Below are positions 1-11,400 of a stretch of DNA of 64,000 nucleotides, piece by piece. The stretch covers positions 61,392,243 to 61,456,242 of the forward strand of contig NC_044278.2 of assembly GCF_004027225.2 (NCBI RefSeq). The letters are read 5' to 3'. The notes beneath the pieces are model-generated. The model was not told the origin of the DNA and made no database searches. It saw only the letters and a program-made list of their open reading frames with translations. The translations under genes and the position numbers were made by a program. Numbering within the stretch: position 1 is the first letter of the stretch; each line of letters opens with the position of its first letter. Source of the DNA: Strigops habroptila (Eukaryota > Chordata > Aves > Psittaciformes > Psittacidae).

Positions 1-3000
1 TTCCTGCAATGTCAGAAAATGCAATCTCATACATTTTTTCATATTTGAACTTGAAATCTGATCCTTAAGCAGTGGAAAAAGAGCACATGTACACTGAGTT
101 ACAATTTACTTGTAGTTGCCTGATTACACTTTATTGCGCCTCCCTTGACTTTCCAGCGGTTTTAGTTCTACCAGTATAAATATTATTCTGCTCGAACACT
201 TTCAGATTTTAGAACTGAATGGCCTTGGTGTTGTGAAGTTCACTATATGTATGTCTGAACAGAAGGATGCTTTCGAGCTTGGTGGGCCTGGTCTTGTCTT
301 GCCGGTCTTGAAAAGCTGGTTCTTTTCAGAGTGAGTGTCCAGGGACATTTGGTGTGCAGCCCCTAGTATTGAGTAGCTGACCTTGTCCGTTATTCTTAAA
401 TTGAAAGTGGGATATAAATGTTGTTATAGGAATGCATCTTTAAAATGTATTGAGTTGGAAGAGCTTGGATATGGTATATTCACGATAGTGAAGTTATGCA
501 TACAACAACTCACAGGGTGCAGATTCTAGCAATAACCGACAGTATGATGTATCTCATGCAATATGAATTTATTAGAACTCTCATATGTGATGGGGCATCT
601 TCTTGTTTTGTTTTTCCTGCCTGCAGAGGATTAAAAAAAATTAGTGGGGGAGGAAGAAAGGGTTGTTTCAAAAAGTATCAAATATCTGTACACAAAACAT
701 TTCTTGTTTTACATGAAGCATGGCTTCATTTGGTAATGTTTGTAACCAGCAGGAAGAAAATACCATAGTTCTTTTGTAAATATTACTTGTGACAGGAAAA
801 TGCTCTTGTTAAATATTGCTCTCCCTTTCTACAAATTCTGTCTGACTGATTTTCTCACTGTGCTTTGTGGCTGATAAAACATTGTGTGGGAAGGTGCTGC
901 TTACCTGTTCATTCCAGTTATATTCATTTCCTTATGGAGAAATGGAATGTTAACCATCTCTGTTTGCGGAGACCAAAGCATTTTTTGGACATGTTTATAC
1001 TAGAATAAATTTATATTGAAGTATACGAAACAGCTAGAGTTGCCTTTTTGTTTGCCCTGTTGAAACTCACACCCATAAGCTTGATCATCCTTTTTGTGGC
1101 AAAGACTAAAGGATGAAACTTTCAGGAGCACTCAGAATTCACCTGTTTTTTTATTGCAGTGGTTTCAAGGTGGTTTTCCATCCTTCTTAATAGAAACAGA
1201 AGTTACAATAGTGCTGGGCGCATGTGAAAATCATACCTGTAATGTGCATTATATTATAGAAAAGACTTATATTTTTTCATATTGCCTTAGGAGACCCGCT
1301 TAACATGGAAATTATCGTATTGTTGAGAGAGAAACAATTACAGTAACCAGAACCCAAGAGTGGTTTTCGTTTCAATTAAAAGAAGACACAAAAAGTCAAT
1401 TAGTGCTTAAAAAAGTTGGTGCAGAAATCAGTGCAGGGGTCTGCAAGCCCATGCGTATTTTGCAGTAAACCTCTGTCCTAGTTGTTCTGTATTTTGCATG
1501 TGAGGGCCATTGCATAGCATCTGTGTTAGATGATGCTAGAATGAAATCACCGTTAACCTATGCGGGAAGGGGAGGGATGTGTTGTGATTACTTATCCCCC
1601 CCCACATAACCCAAAGGGGCACGTGGCCTCCTGACAGCACTGGTGACGCAGTGGTATTTCATGGTGGCATGAGTAGGTTGCCAAGCAGCAGCTGCTTGTG
1701 CCAAGCACCTTGTTTGGAGCTATGACTGCTCAGCACATCTATTTGTGGCATGGAGTGAAGCACTCAGAGGGGCTGGCCAGCCACCGAGCCTTCTCTGTAA
1801 GAGTCCCCATCTGCCTCTGGCAGCTGCCGACATGGGCAGCCGGATTTGAAAGCTTGCCAGTGAAAGCAGCGTGTGAGTTGGGCAGCAGTCATCCATCAGT
1901 GATGGTGAAGCAGTGTGGCTATTTTTGCTGTTGTTTTCTGAAGCCCTTCTCCATAGCCGCAGTGGGATGCTTCCTCTCCCCTCTTCTGCCATTTCCTTTA
2001 GAACCTTCCGCACCATCAGCTTTGGCTTTTGATACAATCCTCAGTGTGCCAGGAGGAGCCTCTGTCTCCTTCCTTCCCAATTATCTTTTCCAGTTAATTA
2101 CTCAACTTCTCTCTTTTCTGTTCTCCTTATCACTGCTTCCTTAACAGCAGGCTGGTAGGTTTTGTCGCAGATCCCAGGAACGCCCTTGGGAAACTGCTGC
2201 CATGAATCAACAACCCCCTACACACTTCTCGCTCCCTATGGATGGCTTCACCTTGGAGTAACCTAGAATTCCCTAATGAGAATGTCATGTATTTTTAACA
2301 GTGTATTTCAGGTCTTGGCAGTATGCGTCCAGCAAAATGACAGAAAAGAGGAGGATGGCCAGCTGTTCCAGATTTGTGGATTACCAAACCTTCACAGCAG
2401 AAACTGTATTTTGCTTCAGTAGCAGAAAAGGCCCATTTTAAACTCCCGGCAAGTTTCTTCCTTGCTTAATCAAAAACAAATTGCGACTAATTCCACCAGC
2501 AGCAATGGCAATATGCCTCAAGGACCAGGCAGCTTCTACTTACTGTATATATGGAGTCCTATTACCTTGTAGGACTACTTCTTGAAAACAGCTAGGAAGA
2601 TTAAACCAGGCTTTTTGGATGGACATCTTGTTGCACTGACTTAGTATATTACTTGCTTAGCTACAGCCATGCAGAAGACTGCACAGTAGCAAGCCAAAGA
2701 AGCAAGCAAGTATTTTCCTGTTGACCACAGAAGGCACAAGGAAGCAGAAATGGCTTCCAGCCACCTTGGTAGCTTGTGGAGTTCAGGTTACTGCAAGGAC
2801 TGAAGACATCCACTGGAAGAAAGAAACTCTTCAGGGCTCTCTGATGCACAGCAGCAGCCTCCCGGGAGAATCGCCTGCAATGTGGGACAAAATACAGGAA
2901 AACAATTGAGGAAATGGTCAGTGATAAGGGGAAGAGGTAGACTGACTTGATGGTTCTTATCTTAGTGGCTTGGTGTACCTGCACTAATCCTGGATGAATC

Positions 3001-3774
3001 AACATGGTTAGTCCATTGCAGTCAATCTCCCTGGAGTTTTTCATACCCAAAGAAGCTCAGCATTGTTCTGTGCAGGACATGTTGGGAGACAGGATGGAGA
3101 AGAAGAGCCAGCATCACTATGCCTGCATCTCTGTTGTGAAACAATGCTTGTTTTCGTCAGTGGTGCTCCAGAGAACGCAGACACCTTTTCTTCCAACACT
3201 GTTTCCTGCAGTGGTGCTCCGGCAAGATCATTGTGGCCTAGGGCTACAACCTGAGCACTGCTTGATCTGGGGCTTCCTCCATGACATATAAAATAGGGCT
3301 TGAGCTCCAGCCAAGTGGTGTCAGTGGTGAGGGTGCAGCCTCGTCAGCCTGTTATGGCTTGTGACTCCCGGCAGCTCTGGTGCAAGATGGGTAATCGCAC
3401 CAACAGACAGGTAAATAAGCAGGGTCATGCTACCTGGATCCCACCTACGTGGGGGAATAGCTTGCCCAGGAGTTGCTTCCTGCTGAGAGGAAGTGAAGGA
3501 AAGACTGCTAACCAATCCCATCCCACAAATCTGGCAGTAGCAGAAGTGTGGTGCTGTGTTGGCCACGCTGTGGGAAGATGGCTGTGTGCGAGCCCAGGCC
3601 TGCATGGAGAGTGGCGTGTGTGCTGCTGTGCACGTACTGAGCCAGCTATCCCAGATAGCTTGGATAGGTGGGAGATACGGCCCAAACCCTTCATAAACCA
3701 GACCCTCTGCAGAAGGACCTGGGAAGGTGAAGACATGTTAAGAAGTAGAAGCCTTGACTGGACTTTCTGTCATA

Positions 3775-4068
3775 TCCTTTGTCATCTCCCAAGTAACAAG
3801 TGATAGGATAAGAGGAAATGGCCTCAAGTTGTTCCAGGAGAGGTTTAGATTGGATATTGGGAAAAATATCTTCATCAGAAGGGTTGTCAAGCACCGGAAC
3901 AGGCTGCCCACGGAAGTGATGGAGTCACCATCCCTGGAGTTATTTAAAAGATATGTAGATGTGGCACTTAGGCACATGGTTTAGTGGCACTTTGACAGTG
4001 TTGGATTAATGGTTGGAATTGATGATTTTAAAGGTGTTTCCCAACCTAAATGTTTCTATGATTCTGTG
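3775..4068 (+). mobile_element. CR1 LINE 3' fragment, + orientation
   Basis: The fragment carries the block 'AAGTAACAAGTGATAGGATA', followed by the typical 'GGTTTAGATTGGATATTGGG' segment. It ends in the CR1 3' tail 'TTTCTATGATTCTGTG'. It is the 5'-truncated 3' end of a non-LTR retrotransposon common in birds. It lies upstream of the first LIMS1 exon seen here. Confidence 0.92.
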
Positions 4069-5009
4069 GTCTTCTAATTTCTCTGCTTGTTCTCTCTGTT
4101 CATCTCCTTCCTGTCCTGCTCTGCTTTCTCATGCCCCTTTGCAGACTACCAGATTTTTCAGATACCAACGTACCATGTGTCATGAGCACAAAGTGCATGC
4201 AGTTTTGCAGTTCAGCTGATTGCTAACCAGGCTGAGCCAGTTCAACCCAAGAGACAGTTACTTGGGGTGGCTTCCCAAGAACCTGCTTTGTCTGCAGTTA
4301 GGAGTTGCAGGAAGCTGAGTATCCCATGTCTGTTGCAAGTGCTGCGCTTCAAGCAGGGAGACCTTGCAGGAGTGTAATTATTAGCTGCATGTCTGCAGCT
4401 AATTGATGCTGCCTTCCCTAGTAAGCAGTGCACAACAGGATTTTAAACAGAATATAACCATGAAATAATTGCAACATTAGGAGGGCGTTCTGTGGTGAAG
4501 GAATGATTAATTTTAATTCTTTCTTCCCGGCTTTGCTCTCTTAGTTCCTTAATATCCACAGTAAATTACCTTCAGTAAGCGTTCTTACGTTCGATAATTT
4601 TTATAAATGCAGCACATCACTGGAAATCAAGCTTCATTCTTCCTCCCTCATATATTGCCTGTTACAGCATACCTGGCAGTTAGGTTAATGGCCTGTGAAG
4701 CACAACAGAAACCAGACTATCCATCTGTACCTACCTCTTCTCTGAAGTACTGACAAGAAGAAAGATGCCTATGGATAAATTCAGCACATATGACTTAAAA
4801 GATGCGAGTGGAACATTAAAGGCCATAAAATACTGTTGGTATCTGCCTCCACCCCCCCATCCAACAGAAGGTAGCTGCAGACAAGTTTGGTGGTGAACAT
4901 GTTTGCTCACATAGGTTTCTCACACCACAGCTTTCCTGGGCTGCTTCTGTCAGCAGCCGTCAGTGAAAGCCCCTTTCTAGCATCTGAGTTTGCATGAGGG
5001 CCTGGCAGG

Positions 5010-5263
5010 GGAATGTGCTCCTCCGCTCGCAGCCAGCATCAGTAAATCACAGCGTGACGGGCTCACCGCCTCACCGCTGAACTTTTAACTTGAAGCTCGA
5101 GCAGAGCGCTGAGCAGCTCCAGCTACATGACACGGAGCTGTGAAAGTAAATCACTTCTCTGGGAGCAAGGGGAAGTCCAGCATACTGTTCTGCAGATTTT
5201 GCCTACAGCTTCTTTGCAGTATAAGCGTAGAACATATACACCCAGGAAAGCAATTAGAGAGAG
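5010..5263 (+). promoter_or_regulatory. LIMS1: Candidate promoter / 5' end of the alternative LIMS1 first exon
   Basis: About 100 bases near 5015-5115 are richer in GC and CpG than the AT-rich surroundings, and they sit just upstream of the long-isoform start codon, so a TATA-less promoter is plausible. A good 3' splice site-like sequence (CTTCTTTGCAG, ending at 5220) also precedes the ATG, so the coding exon may instead be internal. An upstream ATG at 5127 opens an out-of-frame ORF overlapping the main start and would matter only if transcription starts above it. The exact transcript start is not visible. Confidence 0.3.
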
Positions 5264-5442
5264 ATGGACCTCCAGCGCAGAGCTCGCCCTTTCCCCATCC
5301 CGGAGGATGAAGAGGTTGCACACAAGGTCACTCCTGATGCTCACAACTCTACAGGGAATGAAGAGAAACCAGTGTCAAAATTGCAACGTAGGCACAGTGA
5401 AATAAAACTCTACAAAGAATTTTGTGACTTTTATGCAAGATT
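5264..5442 (+). CDS. LIMS1: LIMS1 alternative N-terminal coding exon
   Basis: It encodes [17 protein letters not shown]... ending [23 protein letters not shown] across the junction. This resembles the human LIMS1 long-isoform N-terminus (RARPCIIPENEE...[22 protein letters not shown]). The donor is TT|GTAAGT and the intron is phase 2; TT joins the C at 7665 to make Phe, then Asn, then the canonical Met. The 61-residue extension is charged, has no LIM motif and precedes LIM1. Its left boundary is uncertain. Confidence 0.9.
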
Positions 5443-8400
5443 GTAAGTTCATTCTGTTCGGCTTCGCGGTGTAACTGCAGTGACATTGTTGGTGTACTGT
5501 ACATATGTATTTTATTATCTGAGCTCGGGGCAGGCTGTGCAAGTCATTCTGTAATGCAACCTTTGCCACTGTTCTGCTTGATACATTGCCAGTCGTAATC
5601 GTCAACTAAAATTAGAGCTGTTGCTTTAAACTCCATCATTAATTGCATCAGAAATTTTTGTCAGCAGTTGAAATGGGGTCGGAATTTGTCACATAGTATC
5701 TCTGACTTCAGGTTCTTTCCCTATTATTTTGGGTAAATGAATAAATTGCTTCACTAATGCAGAAATATTACATACCTCACTGGTTTTACATACATGATGT
5801 GTTTCAAAGTGAAGTCCTTTTGCATGCTGAGGAGGAAAGCTTTATGTTTTCATTTATTTTTGAACTTTGCTTCATCTTTTTGCTTGGATTATGCTTTATG
5901 TCTGGCAGCACTTAACATCCTTAGTGCTTGAGGACTGTTGAGGTGATGACGAAAGATCCCAATTTCTGTTGTGATTATTCTTCATTTAGTTTGATAAGGA
6001 GGATGGGTGAAGTGACTGAGGTCTTTTTCCCATGGAAAGCATACATGATCTAAGGAAAATATTGGTGAGCTTTATAGTTAACCACAGCTTATATGTGTAA
6101 TCACTGCAGTTTGTCCATAGGCTTGTCTGTTATGTGTGGGATACATATATCTGATCTCCTTGTGAAATTTGCCCACTTATTGTTTCACTGAGAGGGCAGT
6201 GAATATTTGGATAGCAGTTACTGTTTTTCTCTTCTGCAAAGATCTCTAGAGGGAGCGGAGGGGGGAAAAAGCCAGCTAATAATAACTGGTCAGATGTGAC
6301 CTTGCATAGGTCTCTTCTGTGAGACAGTGTAAGAAATAGATAAAGCACATTCCTTGCTATGCAAGGAATGAATTCAATTCCTCTTGAACCTGGTGGGAAC
6401 CAAGAGTTTCTATCCCCTTGGGAGGCAAGGTTTGGCATCTTGCAGAGGACTGAGGGCTCTGACTTACAGGCACAGCATGATAGCTGTATCAAAATGTGTG
6501 CATGCGTGCACATGGGTTTAAAATAATCTCAGTTGTTTAATAAGCTTCCAGATCGATCTTTGATTGCCAGCTGTCGTCAGATTGTAACAAAACTAGACCA
6601 TTACCCTGTATTTGCTCTCTGCTATCAAATGGTATTATGACAGAGAGTTGATCTAGAAAGGCGTACCTTTGAGAGTCTAGATATGAGTGAGAAAATGGTT
6701 GCAAAGGAGAAATCAAGTGAGCCTTTTTCTGGCCTTAATTATTGAAACACAGCTGTACTGTCTTCTGCGGATGTGGACACTGTCCTAGTGAAGCAGCTAA
6801 TTCTTCTCTGTTTTGCAGCTACCACACTGTCATTGTATGGTCACGTGCCTTTGAGAAGCAACCGAGATTGCTATTTGAGTATTCTTTTGCATCCCTGGCA
6901 TGGGTTTGCCGCCTTGTGTTGGCCTGTGTGTGGGTCACAGTGGGGCAGGCAGAGAATTGCCACCCTCTACCTTGGCCCTGGACCAACACCGGCACATTGT
7001 GAGCTGATTTCCCTCAGATGAACCCTAACAAACCAACCAAAAATCCAGTCACTGCAAACTAAATTTGTAAAATGACTTCAAGCTCTGCAGAGCATGTACA
7101 AGGAATAGTTGTTTACCTGCTCTGGTTTTCAGTAATATCTGCTGGGTTAGATATCGTACACTCTTTCACAGTGCTTATTTGGAGCTTTCAAACCAATGCT
7201 CTTATATATATTGTACAATTACGAATTATTTGGGAATTACCATTTATGTTTTCCTGTGTGATGCCAGTCCTCAATTATTGTGAATATTTGCCCTCATTTT
7301 CTGTAATTCTAATGTATTTTTGATAGTACTTCTTTGAATTGCCTGCCTTTTCTCATTATAAACTGCAAATGCATCTGTAGTAATGACATTTCAGTTTGAT
7401 TTTTTGAGTTAATTACAGTTACTAGAGAGGGTTGCAAGGGTTTTGTTTCTAAAGAGTTTGGGAACAGGGGGAAATGTCAGTTGTATTTATGAGGGGATGC
7501 CACAAGTCAGTAAGTCCATTGAAAAACTTCTGTTGAGTTGGGCAGCCTAGAATTAGGCTGATGCAGTTGGCTTTGGGGAAAAAAAAAAGAGCCCCACAAC
7601 CTAATTGGACTAATGTTGCCTAATTGGGCTAATTTTCTTTCTGCTTCTTTTTTCTTTACAACAGCAACATGGCCAATGCACTTGCAAATGCTATCTGCGA
7701 GCGCTGCCGGGGTGGCTTTGCCCCCGCAGAGAAAATTGTCAACAGCAACGGGGAGCTATACCATGAGCAGTGCTTTGTCTGTGCCCAGTGCTTCCAGCAG
7801 TTTCCCGAAGGGCTCTTCTACGAGGTAAGCAGCCAGAGTGCCCCTCTTGCCCCCAGCCTTTGCCTTGTGCCTTCATTCCATAGCAGAAGTAGCTATGGGC
7901 AGATCAATAGCTTAGAAAGTCCGAATGGGAAGAACTGAGTTCCAAAAGGATATGCCCAGAAGAGGGAAAAAAACACAGAAGTATCTCTCTGCTAATTTGG
8001 AAGGCTTCAGTGTATATAACCTTATTTAAATGTGTAGCATAATCAGAGCTGAGAAAAAAACTGCTGGAGATTTCTTTGTCAGTGCAGATTTTTTTTTCCC
8101 TGAAATGTGTGAATCTGATACATCATAGAATCACAGAATGGTTTGGGTTGGAAGGGACCTTAAAGATCACCTACTCCAACCCCCCTGCCATGGGCAGGGA
8201 CACCTTCCACTACACCAGGTTGCTCCAAGCCCCATCCATCCTGGCCTTGAACACTGCCAGGGATGGGGCAGCCACAGCTTCTCTGGGCGACCTGTGCCAG
8301 TGTCTCACCACCCTCACAGTGAAGAATTTCTCCCTAATATCTAATCTAAACCTACCCTCTTTCATCTTAAAGCCATTCCCCTTGTCCTGTCACTACATGC

Positions 8401-11400
8401 CCTTAAAAGAAGTCCTTCTCCAGATTTCATACCAGAATTACAGAGAAAGCATACTTCTTAGAGGAGGACAGTCATATAGAGGGAAAACTCAGCATCCTGC
8501 AGTCCATAGGCGATTTATTGCTGAGTTGAGTGAGGCCAGCATGGCATGTGAAAAGGTGCACTTAGAGATGACTGGTAAGTTAGCATGCTGTGATCAGGGC
8601 GTGCAGAGAGCCTAAACCAGATGGGGCCTATGTAGGGTCGACTCTAGGTTTAACAAAGTGGAATATTCAAAATTAGCAGTTCCTACATGCTTTCAAGGGT
8701 TAAAACCCATTCTCACTCATGTTTTTCAGCCCCAGGAAGATTGCCCTCAGCTCAGATGAGTATTTTGATACCAGTGTAATTTTCTTTTGCCTTCTCCTGT
8801 TGTGGGTATTCAGGATGTGGCTCAGCTATCTCAAGGATGAATTGGCTTTAGTGAAAGCTATAGACTAGTTCATAAAACCTGAAGCATTTCGTATAAGGAA
8901 GGGTAGATGATGTGAGACAGGGAATTACTGTCTGAGAGATAAGGTCCCACTCAAGTGGCTTGTAGTCCAATTTACAGTAAGCGGTTACAAGATTTATGTC
9001 ATACTGTGCTCTGAAAAGGGAGGTGAGCAGTGTGTTAAAAGCACAATGCTGTGCCCTCACATACAGTGTGCCATCCTTATGGCAAGAGCACAATAGTTCA
9101 TCTTCCACAGCAGTATTTCTGATTTTACAGAGCCACATCACATGGTGATGAGGAGATGCTGAGGGAGGAGTGTGGATTGGAAAAGAGGTGGCAAAGGAGA
9201 TTCCTGGGGTTTTCTTTCTCTCACCTTGTTTTAGGATCAAAAGACTTTTCACTGCTGTAGGGATAGTGCTGCACAAATTGTGGTAAAGTTGCCACTAGTG
9301 TTCTCTAAGACATCAAAAGGTGAGCTGCAAGGCAGAAGCAATTAAATTAAAACAAAACAAAACACCCCCTAGATACTTACAGGTTGCATTACAACTGTTA
9401 TGTACTGAGCTGCTACCTGCTTGCAGGCATGGTAAAGAGTCCATCCTGATCTGTAAGACCTGAGGCTAACATAAAGTGATATGAATGTTCTAAAACTGAA
9501 GTATTTCTGTGTTAATAAAATGTATTTTCTCTACATGAGTATTTTATTCATCCTTTTTCTGACTCCAAAAACCAGTGAGACATTCCAGGGACCTCTTTCA
9601 GAAAGCTGAATGGTCCTTTTTTGAAGATAAAAGTTTGAGAAATCCTGCTGTAGGCAGCCTGTATCTCCTAGTGGATTGACAAGGACTGCAATGGGAAAAA
9701 AGTCTTACTTTTCCACCTAATCCAGGTGGTTGCTGTCAGGTGGCCATAGCTGAAACTCCTTGGCAGAGGCAAGTATCCTGATGGTGTTTAGATATACTGG
9801 ATTCAGGCATTTTGCTTCCTACTGCTACCTTGTTAACATTCATATTCTTTGTGGTTTGAGCACTCTCCTACTGCAGGGTGATGCTCCCTGTTAAAGGCAG
9901 TAAGTCAGAAGTGAGTGTCAGTAGATTGTTCTGGGAATGAAAATAGCCCCATGTACTAAATGTGTTGGATAATGTAGCTAGGGCTTTTCTTCAGGCTGGG
10001 TAGAGACTTTGTTCTTGAGAAATGTTACGTAGAAAGTGGAAAGTTTCAGTTGAGACAGGACATTTTTTGCCACAGCTGGCAGAGGTCAAATAATAGATAA
10101 GGATTAAATGAATATGTAAAGACTTGTGTGTGGCTTTAACTTCACATCACCCTTCTAGCCCTTCTAGTCTGCCTCTAGCCCTTCTGATGTTCACCACAAG
10201 ATCTTGCAGTTTTTCTCCACATCAGCAAGTCTCTCTGCTGCTGTTGGAGAGAGGTACTTTTTGGCCTGTTTAAGTACTCTGACAGCCTTATGGGTGATGG
10301 CTTACAGGTCTTAACCAACCCTTCCTCCCCCATCTATACTGGCCTGCCCAGGGCATTTCTAGAGGGTGTGGACAGGTCAGTGGTGTCCATGCTGTCCCAG
10401 TCTTCATGCCTTCCGGGCTGTTTCAGCTGGGAAATCTTTGGCAGGGCCTTCTCCTCTGTCTCTGAACCATTTAAGGTATCCACACATGTACTGTGCTGCC
10501 AGAAAGACTCTCACTTAGCACTGAAGAAGCCAGTGAGATGATTGCAGTGGAAACCCCAACATATTTCCTGGTGGTGCTGCTCAGGCAGAAGGATAGACAA
10601 GGGCACAGCTTGCTCTTCTGTCATTCAGCACCTGGGAACTGAGAGATGAGAACATACCTGGTGACAGCATTTGGGGGAGAGGGAGGGACAGCCCTAAGCT
10701 GGTAAAGGGTAGGCTTAGGTTGGCCAATGCTCAGGAGATGGCTGACAGTGCTCTGAGGACTTGACATGATCTGTATCACTGTCAAGAAAAAGTACTGAAG
10801 AAGATGGGCAGAAAGGAATATCTTCCTCAGACTGGCTTAATGTGCTCTTTGAGAAGATGGATGCATTTGAAGTTGTGGCTAGGTGACCTGTTTTTCTGAG
10901 CAGGCTCTCTCTGGGTAAACGCAGGCATTGCTGGTTGCCCGGCATGAGTTTGTGTTTATTCTGTGTCTGGTTTAGCTAAGCTGGTGTTCCTTGGAAATGA
11001 TTTCCAGCTCTTACCAATCGGGAAGTCAAATATTCTTCACCAGCCTATGGCAAGCCTTGCAGAGTTCCCCCAGTTAGTCTTTAAGCTGCTTATCATGTTT
11101 GCTGTCAGGTGCTGCCGTGATAAGCTTTCACGCTGTGTTCCATGGGTGGGGGCTGAACTGGTCAGACCAATGCAGGTCTCCTGTGCCACGGGACATGTCT
11201 CCGGGCTGCCTGCAGGGATCAGCACAGCTCGCCTGGTCTGATGCTGGAGCTGAGCCGCTACCAGGCACAAGCGGAGCACAGGGAGCAGTGCTCATGCGCA
11301 GCTTGGGTTTTGCACAGCATAGCAGGGATTTTGCTGATGTCCTTGTGAGCCTATAGTGGAAATAATAATACGGGTTTGTATCCAGCCAGTGTTGGCCTTG

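Larger units (their letters stand above)
1..5263. other. Non-coding sequence upstream of the first visible LIMS1 exon
   Basis: I see no convincing gene here. The open frames are short, overlap on both strands and match no family I recognise. The stretch contains one CR1 3' fragment (listed separately) and scattered AATAAA-like motifs. It could be intergenic, or intron of a LIMS1 transcript starting further upstream, since LIMS1 has several alternative first exons in other vertebrates. It could also include 3'UTR of the upstream neighbour (GCC2 in mammals); nothing in the sequence decides between these. Confidence 0.5.

Noticed and set aside
1-1010. Possible 3'UTR of the upstream neighbour (GCC2 in mammals), ending near an AATAAA at about 1003
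   Set aside because: There is no coding sequence to anchor it, and a lone AATAAA in AT-rich DNA is weak evidence.
1698-2144. 148-aa open frame upstream of LIMS1
   Set aside because: It has no recognisable domain, an antisense frame of similar length overlaps it, and codon use shows nothing gene-like.
3754-3984. 76-aa frame resembling a conserved protein (GLKLFQERFRLDIGKNIF)
   Set aside because: This is the translated CR1 3' end, a repeat and not a host gene.
8076-8615. 179-aa open frame in LIMS1 intron 2
   Set aside because: Its middle is the reverse strand of a CR1 fragment; the remainder is unmatched intron.
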